Below are positions 1 to 35,452 of a DNA stretch of 64,000 nt, in pieces. The translations under genes and the position numbers were made by a program. A model generated the notes under the pieces. The model was not told the DNA's origin, searched no databases, and saw only the letters and a program-made list of their open reading frames with translations. Every line of letters starts with the position of its first letter. The stretch's first letter is position 1. Source of the DNA: Aldrovandia affinis (Eukaryota; Chordata; Actinopteri; Notacanthiformes; Halosauridae); contig JAINUG010000007.1 of the NCBI GenBank assembly GCA_029706075.1, positions 9,487,501 through 9,551,500 on the forward strand, in the 5' to 3' direction.

Positions 1-888
1 ACTAGAGAAAATCTTGGTCGCGTCATGGTCACGTCACAATCAGGGTGTGCTTACAATCACAGGGGCCACATAGTTTCCTCATGGTGCATGGCCAATCCCT
101 TCTCATAAATGACTGCTGCCATGCGTTATTTGAGACATCACAGAGCGACTCCCACAGAGCAGTAAAACTCAAACCACGAGACAGCCGTCAAAACATTGTT
201 GTGAGTACGGCATAACAAGCTAATAAAATGAATCCCAGCGGGGAAGTACACAGAGGACAGCTGTAAACCGCTGACCCCCCACTTGGAGGATATTTGTGCT
301 GTGGACTGAAGAAAACACCCATAAAAAAACAAGAAGAGTATTTCAATATCAGCAATGCAAAGGGCCTGCAATCTAACCAACATGACCTGATAGAAAAACT
401 GTTATTCACTATTGTTTATTGCCCCAGCAGTACTGCACTGTAAAGTTAAGACTCATCCTGGTCTGGTTTCACCGTTATCCAGTGATTCAATCGACAGTGA
501 AAACGAGTTACACCAGACTCACAGAAGAAGGCTCCACATGCACTACACATTGCCTCAAAGGGATTACCATGGCAGGAAACTCATCATTCTTTTCATGTCT
601 TTGACGGTCTTTTCTTTCAGAAAACGTGCCAAAATAAAATAATCTGGACAAACATCTGCATGCTGCACGATCCATCCATGAAGACAAGGGTCAGGAAATT
701 CCTTAATTTATCTTGATCTTACAATTTTGACCAAAACGCATTAAATTCTCTAATAATCTTCTCTAAAATCTCCGTGACCTTCCAAAAACAGGTTGGCATC
801 TATAAGATTGTTTTGCAGTCAAGTCACTTTATCTCTCTGCTCACTACCAGCCCCAATCAGTAGATCAGAAAAAAATAAACCAAGGTAG

Positions 889-1041
889 TCAGTGGGGGGT
901 GGCTAAACCACAAATTGAAACCTGTCTGATAGGTATGATTTAAACCATGAGAGTGCCCGTCCATGCAAACCAACCAGGTTTTATAGTCTGTAAAGGATAA
1001 TCTGGTGGTCAGTAGTGTCAAAAGCAGCACTTACATCAAGT
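889..1041 (-). mobile_element. L2 LINE fragment (reverse transcriptase motif A)
   Basis: Read on the minus strand, this stretch gives VLDVSAAFDTTDHQIILYRL and then, after a stop, LSWFKSYLSDRFQF. This is the LDLSAAFDTVDH region of L2-like reverse transcriptases. It is a short decayed fragment. Confidence 0.75.
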
Positions 1042-1560
1042 ACTTATGTAACTGCCCAAATAAAGGAAACACTTATGTAAATGAGGGATACAAAGTATAT
1101 TGAAAGCAGGTACTTCTACGCAGGTGTGGTTCCTGAAGTAATGAAGCAATTAACATCCTATCATGCTTAGGGTCATGTATAAAAATGCTGGGAAGGCTCA
1201 GTTGCCCTTTATTTTGGCTACCATGGCTAGAAGAAGAGATCGCGGTGACTTTGAAAGAGGGGCAACTGTTGGGACACATTTAGCAGGAGCTTCAGTGACG
1301 AAGACTCAACTGATGTTTCATGAGGAACAGTGGCTAAGGTGATGTTAGCATGGAAGATGAGGGAAAACATCAATTAGGGGCAACTATGGTCGAAAGTGCA
1401 TACTCCTCGACCGTGAAGGCAAAACAGCCAAGCAACTCAATCAGTTGACTGCAAATATAAATCTAGGGCATGGGCAGACACACAGAGAGAGAACTTCACA
1501 GAGAGGGACACTATGGTCAGGTTGCAGTGCATAAACCCCTTCTTACAACTAAAAATGCAT
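1042..1560 (+). mobile_element. Tc1/mariner element, 5' part only
   Basis: The end ACTGCCCAAATAAAGGAAAC is typical of a common fish Tc1-like family. It is followed by a leader and an ATG at 1223 opening MARRRDRGDFERGATVGTHL, the Tc1 transposase N-terminus. Similarity continues weakly with frame breaks (AYSSTVKAKQPS...) and fades by about 1560. The catalytic domain and the other inverted repeat are not seen. Confidence 0.75.
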
Positions 1561-4500
1561 GTTTGCAAGACAGTGAGAGAAAATGACGAGATCCATTCCC
1601 CACCCACCCCCGAGGCTTGGTGCTGGTGGGAATAACTACTGTAAGAGGCACTGCAGTCAGAGCAATTCATTTTATTGCATCCATTCCTGACCCACAGTGC
1701 ATTTAGTCTAGTGGAAAATGAAGAATGTTAAAGAATGCCTTTTTGTTGCCACAGACAAAAGCACAGCTGGGAATCTGCTTCCGTAAGCAGTCCAGAGTAA
1801 GTTGCCTTAAAAAAGAAAATAAGTTACGCTAGCTATAAACCCCCTACTACACTGACAACTGGGGAGCACAGTTTAACATTTTAGAAACCACCACTTGAAC
1901 TGAAATAGACCCGTCATTACTGGGAATTATAGACAAAGTTATTTACATTTACATACATACTGAACCCCGAGGACAGGGGTGTCTTCACACCTGACTCCCA
2001 GGTAAAGGGAGTGTGAAAAAGCACATGAGGACCGTGGTTTGAGGAATCCTGCCCTAGGCTTTTTACACATTTAAAGTCCCCTTCAATCATGAGCCAAAAC
2101 TTTACAAATATAAATTCAGAATAAACTCTTTCCAATCTTCAGAAATTGATTCAAGGCTTTGGACCTCAGATTGGTAGGGCTTGTTGTCAGACGGAACCTG
2201 TCCCATCTAGGTCAGGTCCTACGCGGTCACTGGAAAAACAAAACCGCCTTTTTGGGGTAATGATATGCGAATGCGATCTCCCAGGTCAGGCTACAACGTG
2301 CAGCAGGAACGGTGTTCTGCTCATTCAGGTTCCGGACCCCTTGATGGCGATATTAAAAGTTAATCAAACCTCTGAAAGGAATCACACAAAACGCTCCTGA
2401 CAAAACCCGATGACATGAACCCGATGAATAGCCTTTTATGCACTGTTGGAAGTAGGTCAGACATCAGAACACAGGAAAGACCTGTCAGCCCCTCTGCTCC
2501 CTTTTTCCAATCAACTGAGAGGGAAGCAAGCTTGCGCCTCATTTATTAGTGGATTGATAGGCTTCAGTCCTGAGTGTGTTGTGCCGTGTGGCCCGACTAA
2601 ATCCAGAGGTTATGGGTTGCATTTATTCCCAACAATGGCTGCATAACTTTTCAAAAAGAGATTTAGGCTAAATCGATCACAGTCAGTTCATTTTGTTTGT
2701 GAAACCCGACTGTTTTTCCATCTAATATGAACATGGTTAAAAAGGGATGAAGATAATTCTGAGGCTTGCAGCCCCTGGCTACAGTGGTTGCCAAACAAAG
2801 CACTATTCACTCCCTTCGAGGGTTAGGATCCCCCATCTGTGAACGGAGGTAATCCAGCAATGACACCATAAAAATCTGCACCAACAGAAGAGTCTAAATA
2901 ATAGTATACAGTTAATATGTGTGTTCTATGTGACCTTTTATTACTGTCAGGTGTGTGTGAAATAACTCTGAGAAACATTAGGAACCATGGGTAACCATGC
3001 TCCATTCACAATAGGTTTAATGCAAACACTGGTTTTCTTATACAGAGACCTAACGTAAAGGACACAAGAACAAAGCTCATAAAACCAGTCAAGTTCAAAG
3101 AGCAGGATTTCACATAGTTTATTTTTTTGATTTTTTGGTTTACAAACAAAAGGCACCCATTGATTTTCCATTGACTGTGGCAATGTGTATATTTTTACTC
3201 TTTCTGAACAACTGATGACCACATACAAGGAGACTCTTCTTGTATTTGTATAATGAACACAACAGAAACCTATATATTTTTCAGAATATGGGGGGACACG
3301 TCATTTACCAGGGCACGACACAGTATCAACTCAGGAGGGGTAACGAAACAAAACTGTACTATATTATACCGGTACAAACACAACTGGTACTACTTTGCAA
3401 GCAGAAATAACAATAAAATAAGCAGTAATCATTTTAACATCCATGTTGTCTCTGACGAGACAGAAAAGAAAAGAAAATTAAATCAAGAGTTAGTGTTAAG
3501 CACAGGGATGTAATGTCCTCTGAATCAAAGACCGTATTACAATCTTGAAAATGTCCATGATGACCTTTGTCAGCTTGTTTAAAACAAACCTATCACAGTT
3601 CATTGTCCAAGCACAGAGCCTTGCTTAGTTATTGTAGGAAACACAAATTTCATGAGTTAAATAGTTTTTGACCTTTGTAAGGATAGACACAGAATGAAAA
3701 CTAACACCCAAACGCCCTTGCATAACAAAGGCTTTAATCTACTGCAGTCTGCAAGTAATTCTTCAAAAGCAAATATTGTATTTAATAAAAACCTAAATAA
3801 AATTAGAAAATACATCTTGGATCGCTCAAAATGTGGCAATCCAACTGAAAGTCGTAAAGGACATACAATGACATTAATGAAAACTATATATTGGAAAAAG
3901 GGGAGGGTGAAAAGCCTTGTATTGGAAAACGTCAACATTCAGTTTAATTGGGTACAACACACACTAACTGCTTTTTGTAAATCAATCTCTTATGATAACT
4001 ATAACGATTTATGCTGAAGAGGTACAGCACTTACATTCTGAAACAGAAGTAGACATTGAGTAAAACTGGACCAATGAAAAACTGATGATGGATTTCCAGA
4101 TATAATGGCCATTTAAGGTAGTTCTAGAAACAGGTGGAACTGGCACTGTTTTGAATTAGTTCACTTATTCTTCTCTCTTATGTTTTGTAAATAAATAGCC
4201 ACTTTGTATTTATTGTTAGCACAAAAATACTTTATAACTCAGCTTTGAACATTTTTATACTAGTCTTGTTAGCTAGCTAAATAGTTTTACACAAACCCAT
4301 TAGAAAACACAATTTATATTCACATTTCATTTGAGACAGAATTCAGGCACAATTGACACACCCTTCAAATATCTGAGCATCTATGCACACCCCAAAAAAA
4401 GCTCTATACCCACACTCAACAGCCTAGTCACAACAGTAATCCTTTAACCCTGTGCCCAAAGTAGGAGTTGGAATTAGGACAAATTCCTGACATTCACTCC

Positions 4501-5622
4501 CACAGTGCGACAAAGTCAAACATGAATAAGTAGGAAAACTACTTCCAATCCACCACCTTTTGACAGTATATACATGGAGAACGAAATCAGGTTTAAAAAA
4601 AAAAAAAAAAAAAAAAAAAGGATAGCACAGTCAAGTTAAATCACCAACCATTTCAAGGGCTCTTGCACATTTCCTGACACACAGTTGACTAGGACTATAT
4701 CTCAGTGTAACAGCACGAGGTGGTGACGAGACATGACACACTGAAACAAGGAAACGCTGGTCAGTGACAGCGAGAGCGGACATTCATTACGCCTGCCTTT
4801 GTAAGTGCGTCAACAATGTTGGCAAGAGGAGCAATCGTACACACTCTGGTCATTGCTATCTGACAAAGCTCAGGTTAATCAAATACTCAAATGCCCATGT
4901 CTGTACAAATCTGGCTCTCCACAAGCCTGGGAAGAGGTTACCAACATACTTAAAACAAAAAAACGAAATAATAACAATAATTATTATAATAAAAATAAAC
5001 AATAATAAAAAAATACAAAATAAATCTATGGGGGAGCGGTTATCCAAATGACAACCAGAATAAACTATTTCAATTCAACAGTTCAAAATACAGGCAAAGC
5101 TACTTAAAGATCATTGCAACTTATTAAAATATGGAAAAGCTCATGGTATTTTGGCTAGGCTCATAAGGAACATAATGGAATGGCTTTGGTGGAAGAGGGG
5201 AAAGTAGCTAATTAGGCAAGACATTAAAAGCAAACAGCAACAAGATCAGATCATGATGCAAGTTAATCTTGAGATTTAGGCACAGACATGTGAAGAGCTA
5301 TCACGTACAATATACCTGGTGCTTGCTCGTACGATTGGGAACCGAGTCATTATTGCAATCAGCAAGCATAGATGGGCACTGAGACCCTGAATCAAGCAAG
5401 GACAGAACGCAAAAAACCACTAACCCCCTCCCACCCTACATGAGGATGCAGGCACGGACCAACAGAACACGCAGCCAGGAGAGACGTCACACAGCTAGTA
5501 CGTCGCACAGTGGAGTGACCCTGATGTCCAAGCTTTGAAGAGCATTTTGTCAAATGCATAGCTGTCGAAGGGGGTGGGCAGTGGAGCGGGAGGGTGGAGG
5601 GGAGGGTCACAAGGTCGTGTTT
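1561..5622. other. FAR1 3' flank and probable 3' UTR
   Basis: No gene is recognised. On the FAR1 strand, AATAAA signals occur at 4214-4209 and 3123-3118, so the 3' UTR may be 1.4-2.5 kb long, but this is inferred. A run of about 27 A lies at 4593-4619 and an AT-rich stretch at 4960-5020. The open frames here are short and unconvincing. Confidence 0.4.
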
Positions 5623-27240
<21,618 letters not shown>

Positions 27241-27350
27241 ATTTACTCATTTAAAGCCAGCATGACGTCAGAAACACACCAAGTAAAGATGGTCTTCGAT
27301 GATATTGCAAACGCAGTTTTATTCTTTTGAATTAGAATAACCTCTTAATA

Positions 27351-29809
27351 TTTTGTAGCATTCCAGGTTATTCACTGTACTTGAACTGCTTACATTTCAG
27401 TAAAAACTGGAAAAATGGGGGTGTTCTAAAACTTTTGACCGGTAGTGTGTGTATATATATACACACACAATTATAACAATATAAATTAGTTTGAAGATGT
27501 TCCTTCATATCTCAAATTGGTTCACCCTGAACCAGAATGCTCTCTAAATATAGGTTAGGGGTTCCAAAACATATTAATCCCAAAGCTCACTAAAATGAGC
27601 AACTTCTGCATGAGGACCCATGCCTCAGTTAACCTTGACACCTTTATCCAACACTATACTACATGCTGCAATGCAATTTAACACTAGCACATGGGAGCTT
27701 CACAAAATCATGATATCATTAGACCTTGGATCTATACAAGATATGTACAATATATTTGCTTATTACAATGATCACATTTTTACTATGGATGTGTTAACCA
27801 GAAAAGGTATTTTCTAATTGCAAGTCAAAAATGTCATTTATGGAATATTGAAATATAAACAAAGTATTCCTAAAAGGGCTATTTTTTCAAAATGTTATGA
27901 CGATGTCCTGGGAGTTCTCCACAGACCAGTCCCACATTAAGCTAACTTGGTTTTGCTCAGATAGGTAATTAGGTTGCTATTTTTCTGTCTTTGGCATATT
28001 TGCTGTCTCTTAGCAGCATCATACTCTTGCATCTGTAATTCTGTTAGCTCATTAGATAACTTTGCCAGGTCAAAACTGTCTCAATCTAGCTAAATAGCAA
28101 AGTTTTGAAATCGTACTGTAACCTCCAGGCTAATTTAAGGACCATGGTTGCTCTTATCAAGATAAGAGAGGTTTAATCAACCATTTTGCTACGAGCAGGC
28201 TCACCTTTATTAGCCTGTGTCATTACTCTATGCTGATGTATGGCATTGCGCCACCAAGTGCCCACTTAGTAATGAGGGTGCAATATCCCTTTATTTTGCA
28301 GTAAAAAAAAGGGTTACTCAGACTGTTTTGCATTAATACACAAATTGTGTATATTGAGGTTTTACAAATGTAAAAATGATAAGAGTGAGAACTGTATCAG
28401 ATGTTCCTATCCATGGAATCCTCCTTGTCACGGTTGGGATAGTCTGGAGATCATAGCTGTGCTCCCATCACAAGCTGTCATATGAGGATAGCCGTGACAG
28501 GAATTTGTACTGCCTTGGTGGGTTCTCATGCCTGGGCAGTCAAGGATGATCCCATAATGTGCAATCGAGTTGTCGCAGAGGCAGGAACTACCCACCAAAG
28601 AAGAATCCTCCCTAGTGTACTCAGCAGATGACCTGTGAGCTCTGCTGGTACGTTCCTTAAGGGCACTGGGTATTGAAGGTCCAGCAGCTACAGTGGAGCC
28701 CTGTCATGCTTTGGCTATGCGTACCTTACATGCCAGTCATCTGTACCCATAGTCACAAAGCTTACCAGACTTTTAATGACTCTGCTAAAAAGTCCATCAG
28801 GGATATTTTAGATATATCAGGGAGTCTATCTTTTATCTTGATGGGCATGTCTCTTGACCTTGTGAGCTCATAACTTAACACAATGCATTTCATCAAAGAC
28901 CATTTTTCATTGGTTCAATTGCAATGTAATATCATTCAAATAGGGAAGCTGCTTTCATTCTTTTAATGTGTTCCACTGTTCAGATCGGGGCACGCATGCA
29001 ACATGTTTAAGGCAATCAAAGAGAGCAATGGACACACTTATTTTTAAATGAGGTATTTCATCAAAGACCATGCATTTAACGAGATGGTCTACTCTTTGTG
29101 CAGTTTCATGGGCAACCAGTCCTTAAGTCCATTCATGACTTTGGAAGATTTTCACAACAGCAGCACATTTTATAAGTTACATAACAGCATTAAAATAAGT
29201 ACTAGAACAGTTTTCCCAAGGGAGCATCACGTTCAAACAGTGCAACCCAAGTATAACAAGAAGAAAGTGATTTAGTCATGCTTTTCTATGCATACACAAA
29301 TTGCTTTTTCAATTTATTCTGGGACCACAGGAGTTATATTCTTCAGAAGTAAATGTAGCAATCATACATCATCCATGCTCTTTAAAGACAAATTAAATAC
29401 ATGCCTTTGACCAAGGATTTTAAATTAATTGTGCATGTTAACTTTGTGGTTGCATTTCCATTCATTTTTCTTGATTGGTTCTTTTCATTCTGAATGTTTT
29501 CATTTCATAATGCATGCACAAGTTCGAGAAATTGAGCTTAAAATATGATTTTTAATTTTCCATAGAAGAGGGAGGTACATAAATGCTGTGAGGGGTATCT
29601 CTATGCATTTAAAATGAAGCATAAGTTGCATTGTTCATAGATATTTTCAAACAGTTTGGCACTGATCTCAAATTTGATCATCTTGTTTTACAGTAATAGA
29701 ACTGAATTGAGAGTTTGTGACAAAACTGAATATGGAAAAATGCAAACACAATTTGCCATTCTAGCCCTGTCCACTGTCCCACGGACAATGGGATTTGACT
29801 GCAGTTATA
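27351..29809. other. Unit A spacer without recognised gene
   Basis: It contains a Tc1-like terminal remnant around 27395-27440 (CTAAAACTTTTGACCGGTAG) next to a (TG/TA) microsatellite. There is also a TGTCACGG ... CCGTGACA pair near 28427-28500. The rest is AT-rich and featureless, and unit B lacks its equivalent. Confidence 0.4.
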
Positions 29810-30385
29810 GTACATGATAATGTTCTAATCTTTCGCAAGTGTATCAGCAGTATCAAGTGTGTATCATATGTGTGAATCCTGTGTATTACGTGTGCTCCCC
29901 ACAGCCCTGACTAACAAACTTGAACAAAGAGCTGGATGTTCATCCGACCAATACACAGAGAGGGGTTTCTTCACCACTGAGTCTCTGAAGAGCACATAAC
30001 CACCTTGGGAACTGGACATTCACGTATAGAGGTGGAGAGGAGTTTACTGCAATGGTTTCCATTTCAATTTCCAAGGTTGGGGCAGCAGAAACACAAAATA
30101 GCAATCAACAGTCAGAAATGTAGCATACACCATAATGAAACTTCCCCTTATACCACTGGCTGTTTCCCCTCATATCATTGTGGTCAAGTCAGTGCCCACT
30201 ATATATAACAATACAAATAGTGCTGCTGTCTGGCACTATGAAACTGTCCAAAACGCTGTTTGCCCCAGGTGCATAAGACCAACTTATATATCAACCTATA
30301 TCAAGAATTTAGAAAAAATAAGACTGGACAAATTAGAATAAGAATTACCTTTCCAATTTCACTTCAATCACCAAAGTATTTGAAA
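29810..30385. repeat. Tandem duplication, unit A, middle block
   Basis: This block matches 42001-42440. Copy B lacks about 130 bases (equivalent to 29866-29995). No coding potential is evident; the short open frames present are shared by both copies only because the sequence is shared. Confidence 0.85.
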
Positions 30386-30941
30386 AAAAGGTACTCGGAG
30401 ATTTTGCAAACAACGAAGGATCGACTGTGGTCTTCACGCCATTCTAAATGATATATTTAAGGTTGCAAATATCCAGATGTTTTGTGTTGTGCTTTAGATT
30501 ACATATAAATGTAACATGTCACTACAACACCTTAACGCACAGAATAGAGCAGGGTGCATGTGGGTCAAAGACGTGGCATGTCAATTCTGGTGTCCAAAGC
30601 ATATTTAGAATGTTAAAAATATATAAACATTTTAAAACACTACATTATGTTACTCAACTCTCCCCTCTTTACTTACTCATATGAGTATTCATTGTAAGAT
30701 ATGAAAATTTAAGGAGCCATTGAGCTCAAAAGTACCAAACTTTCCTTCCTGGTAACGTCCCGGCCTAAAAAATATGCCAAAAATGTCACACAAAAAAATA
30801 CTTGGGCATAATTGTGTTGATGTTTGCAATGATACCTACAAATATAGTAACAATAACTAAGCTTATTTACATTTTTACACAAGAAAGACTTTTGTCTCCA
30901 TATTTGGATTTCCCTAATATCCTTCCTGGAGAACAGACATT

Positions 30942-31731
30942 TAGGCTGTGTTCGAAACCGCTCACTCGTTCCCTATTCCCTATTCCCTATATAGTGTTTA
31001 CTAAATAGTGTACTATGTAGCGAACGACAAACTGTTTTCGGATACTACAACTGAACGCCATTTGCATCAAAAAAAGTGCCGGATATTCAGGTGACGCAAG
31101 CGGATGCGCCCAGTATCGCGTAAACAAACCGAGCACTCATGGCAGCCCGTTGAAATGTACTGAGGTAGTATCGGGTTTGCATGTTCAGTTTTGAATGTTA
31201 AATCCCAAATAAATTGTTGAAATTCTAATGATGTGCAAGTGTGGTTTTGTCAACTGTGGTGCTGTCTGCTAGCCACTGCTTTAGCCACCAATAGCTACCG
31301 TTATGGAAGTCGTGAGCTAACTAGCTCGTGTGGAGAAAATAACGTTAGGATAACTCACGAGCTCACGACTAGCACCAACTTCCATAGCGATAATAACGGT
31401 AGCTATCGGTGGCTAAAGCAGTTAGCCAACGTTACCATCACCATGATTCCTGTTGCTGTTTTACTGCTGTTGGCTCAACTTTTGTTCTTGAGGCATAAAC
31501 GGAAGTGTATGTATGACGGTATGACACGACCACATTGCACTGTGGTACACGGGATAAATTGTAGGGTACATTCGCTGTTCACTACAAATCACGGTGAATT
31601 GTGGGTATTTTCTCATTCACTATATAGTGAACAAAATTAACATTTTAGAATTCGTCGCACACTACAAAATGGCGTACACACTATATACTGCACTATATAG
31701 TGAATAGGGAGCGGTTTCAAACACAGCCCTA
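30942..31731. mobile_element. Foldback MITE, about 790 bp
   Basis: The terminal repeat GGCTGTGTTCGAAACCGCTC (30944-30963) is mirrored by GAGCGGTTTCAAACACAGCC (31709-31728), with further complementary CTATATAGTG stretches inside. The centre holds a second, imperfect palindrome (about 31270-31420) built from a GCTTTAGCCACC...GATAGCTACCGTTA-like arm. There is no convincing ORF, so it is non-autonomous. It is present in unit A only and so postdates the tandem duplication, or was lost from unit B. Confidence 0.75.
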
Positions 31732-32440
31732 GTGGCTATTTATTACCCATAATGCATTTGGATAGTCACGTGACAGGATATTGCATCATAAAGAAGATTC
31801 CAAAGGACCCCCAAAACATATGGAAAGGTCAGTAAGTCCCTTATGTAAAATGTTGATATTTTGACCTTTTCGGTCACTGGTGCATTACGTAGCAAAATCA
31901 TGTGTGTTTCTGGATAACGCTAAGAAAACATTTATGATGTTTTTATATTTAAAAACTGCCTTTTTCATGTGAAATATGACATTGATGTGGTGAAGGTTAA
32001 GTTATAGTTTTCCACAGTAGGCCAAGTTAGTGCCTGATTATAAAGGAAAAATAGTTTTTTTGTCCTCCCTGGATAACAATATGTCCTCCCTGGATAAGAA
32101 AGATCTTCTGTTACCCAGGACATGTCCTCTGTTATCCAGAATGGACATGTTAATGAATATTGTTTTTTTATTAGTATTTGTAACTTTTTAGGCATTGAGT
32201 TGATATTGTTATATTATATTAATAATATAATTATGTATTTTTGATCTTTTATGGCATTTTTTGTTGTTATTCATCTTGAATTCATATGATTCAATGATAG
32301 CAACACAGGTCATTATCATCATTTTTGTGAGGTTATTGTCCAAATAATGAACAAATAATAATGCTATAATCTAATATTTAAGGTTTTAATAAAGTTTTAG
32401 TATAGCTTTTGATGTTTCAAGGTCAGTTCTGTCCTTCCAG

Positions 32441-34156
32441 ATGCCACTGTCTAATAAAGAGAGGCAGAGACAGTTCAGGGCCAGGAAGAACGAAGATCCA
32501 CAAGCTAGGGCTGAGTTTCTTGAGCAAGAGAGCAAGGTATTGTGATTTAGTAGTGAAGTGATATGTAAAAAGGAAAAATAGAAAGATTCATTAAAATAGG
32601 TTTACACTCATTTGCAAAAGGCCTAGATGTTTTAGTTGAGCAATGGGTCAGATTATGCTGGGGGCCATTTCTTATGGTAGTGGAGCAGATAACTGTAATA
32701 ATCTTGGATACAATCCACATATAATGTGGATACAAGCACCAAAATGTGTATGTTTATCCCTCTGGGGCCATTCATTTGAAAAATCCATTGGTGGCCATTT
32801 TCCAAAATGGTCACCATTTCCGGTATATCTCAAGATCCGACTGATAACTTTTTCTACATTTTGGCCCATGGATGTCATATGGCCCAACTAGAAAAAAAAC
32901 ACTATGAAGCAATTTGGATCAATTTAAAAATAGAAAATTATGTTGTTGTTCGTGATCTATCCCTTTAAAGTAATGGAGTCAGTGTGATTACAGCCTGTAT
33001 CTAATACTCATTATTTTTGTGTCTAGCTACTACAAATACAAGTCCAAATCAAAGCCCAAAACCCCTGTACGGCTGATGACCTCTTCTGCCGCAAGGAAGA
33101 TAAGGGATCAGTGGAGGATAAACAAGAGGATTCAGAGGGAAATATTGAGGCGGACCAATGAAATAATGAACGACAGTCCAGTCTCTATGAATGAATCCAA
33201 TCTTGAAGATCCCCAACTTGAACCCCAACCCAGGGAGCCAAATGAACCTCAGCCACACCCACCCCAACCCAGCGAGCCAAATGAACCACAGGAGAATGCT
33301 CAGCCACTTGCTTCGTCTACCCCAGAAAGAAATAATAGCAACACATCAAAGCGATTCGCTAAGTTAAAGAAAGAAAAGACACAACTGAAGGACGAAATAG
33401 TCAAACTTAAAAGGCAAATTGCACAGTCAAACAAGAAATCAGCGAAACTAAGAAAACATCTCAAAAGGGCCAACAAAACAAAAGTTGTCAGTGAGAACCA
33501 CATGCCACGGGGAGCCAAGCAGCTTGCTGCACTGAAGAGGGCACAGGTTAGACGCTTCCTGTGTAGGGATGAAAATAGCAGACTGCTACCAGGAAAAAAA
33601 GACAAAGAAAAGGTCCAGAGAAGAGTCCTCCAGAAAACGCTGAAAGAGCTCCAATGCGCAATACAACAAAGAAACAGAAAAGGAACTCACACTGTCATAC
33701 AGACAGTTTTTACGCTTGCGTCCTTTCTATGTAACAGAACCAAAAACAAGTGATCGCGACACCTGCACATGCATAGACCATGAAAATGTTCAGATCCTTG
33801 CAGAGAAACTAGCCCAAAGTGCCTTGGTGAAAACAGCAAGCATTTCAGAGTTTCTGACCACTATAGTGTGCGATCCTAAAAGAAAGGATTGCATGTATCA
33901 TGTCTGTGTGAACTGCTGCTACAAAGAAATAGAAATAGATCTTCAAGAAGACAACACGTTCACCACATGGCAACAGTGGGAAAGAGTCAAGACCACGAGC
34001 GGTGATAAGGAATTCAAAAATTTCATCAAAAAAACAGAAGGCGGTACATGGCAGGACCTACAATGTTTTACATCGAAATTAAAGATAAAAAAAATCTTTT
34101 TTCAAATCTTTAACAATTGTCAGTGTCTTTTGCTTTGTACTATGTATGATTGTTGA
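32441..34156 (+). pseudogene. Degenerate multi-copy fish ORF, unknown function
   Basis: A short candidate exon (32441-32536, AG before ATG, GTATTG after) encodes MPLSNKERQRQFRARKNEDP, the start of a basic-rich family I know only as repeated, unnamed fish proteins. From 33028 an open frame encodes a Lys/Arg-rich segment (SAARKIRDQWRINKRIQREI), a Pro/Glu linker (EPQPHPPQPSEPNEPQ) and a coiled-coil-like Lys-rich helix (33340-33480). A frameshift near 33665-33683 moves the frame to ELTLSYRQFLRLRPFYVTEP and a Cys-containing part (DRDTCTCIDHENVQ, CMYHVCVNCCYKE). Similarity stops after GGTWQDL (about 34065). Phase between the first two parts does not fit. It is probably a truncated copy of a mobile or amplified gene. 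Confidence 0.5.
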
Positions 34157-34763
34157 GAAAAATTATGTTCCTGAGACAGCCTTTAATCATAATACTTTGA
34201 AATCTTGCAGTATGTCATTCCGGGTAACAATGACACAGTCAAGTAATTTAACCCAATTTTCATGTTATATTACACAATCATGTTTTCTTGAGTTGAGGAT
34301 AAAATAACAACCTTTTTACCTTTACTGTAAAGCATTTTAAGACATTTTCCAGCTTTTTTCTCTTGTTGGCATGGAATATTGTGTGATCAACAGCAACTAA
34401 TGAGCCAATTTCAGTATACATACCCAAATATATTACATGAATTGTGATGAAAATGTAGTTTTCTGAGCAGTAATTGTTTATTGAGCTCTAACTATAGATA
34501 TCTATAAACTTTTATATGCTAACAATGGTAGACATTTTAATAATTTTAAAATCCATTCTCGTTACCCAGGAAGGACATTTTTCATGGGAGAAATCATACA
34601 ATTCACCGAAAAAATTTAATTGCATTCTTAAAATAAATCCCTGTTGTTGAGTTGTATACAGAACACTCTAATAAAGATAGAAAGTGCTTAAATTGGCATT
34701 TTTAGCCAATTTCATTTATTTTCAATTTTTAAATCCTTATTTGTCTTTGACCCATATATATTT

Positions 34764-34920
34764 GTTTAAGCATATAGCAGACGCTCTTATCCAGAGCGAT
34801 TTACTAGATGTGCATTAATACATGGTAAGAACAATCATAGTTCGCACAAGAGATCAGTGAAGTAATACAGCAATAGACATTATTGTTGGCAGCTGCATAC
34901 CATACCTGTATATATCTATA
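34764..34920 (-). mobile_element. L2 LINE 3'-end fragment
   Basis: Contains GCAGACGCTCTTATCCAGAG and ATACATGGTAAGAACAATCA, matching the left end of the L2 at 60985-61120. Only the 3' tail region is present. Confidence 0.7.
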
Positions 34921-35204
34921 TGTCAACATTAGCTAAGCAAAACTATCGATATCTAGGTAGCTAGCTAGCTAGCAACCTGGTATCACGGCCAAATAAAGCT
35001 AGCTAACAGTAGCTAACGATATAGATAACAAGCATAATTTGTTCAACACGGTATAAAATGAACCAGCTTCAGGAAGTGTAAGGACACCATGCTGTGTAGG
35101 TTGCGCAGAAGCATGTATTGCCTAGTGCTCTGCAACATGTTGCAGAGGAATGTCACGTCGCAGTCACGTTGCAGTCCCGCTGCTTACGCAGAAGCATGTA
35201 GAGG

Positions 35205-35400
35205 CCTTTATGAGTGAAAAATGTACATCAGTCATCGGCCCACATATCTGCTAATCTGTCAGACACAAAGGATTTTTTCAAACTCTGCTTTGTTTCATCC
35301 CTCTCTGTTCTGTGCTCAGAGTGAAGAAATCCACCAAACCACTTCTCCCTCCCTATCCCTATTAGTACAGAGTATTAACCCCCCACTCTCCTGTCTCCAC
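35205..35400. repeat. Tandem duplication, unit A, end block
   Basis: This block matches 42645-42840 (for example the CACAAAGGATT and GTTCTGTGCTCAGAGTGAAG stretches) and marks the right end of unit A. It lies immediately before the start of unit B. Confidence 0.82.
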
Positions 35401-35452
35401 TCCCCTCAGAACGAAGTATGTGGGATATATTCTGGACATCTGTGCAGAAGTG

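Noticed and set aside
31233-31640. 135-residue plus-strand frame
   Set aside because: It lies inside the foldback MITE and reflects its palindrome. There is no domain or homology.
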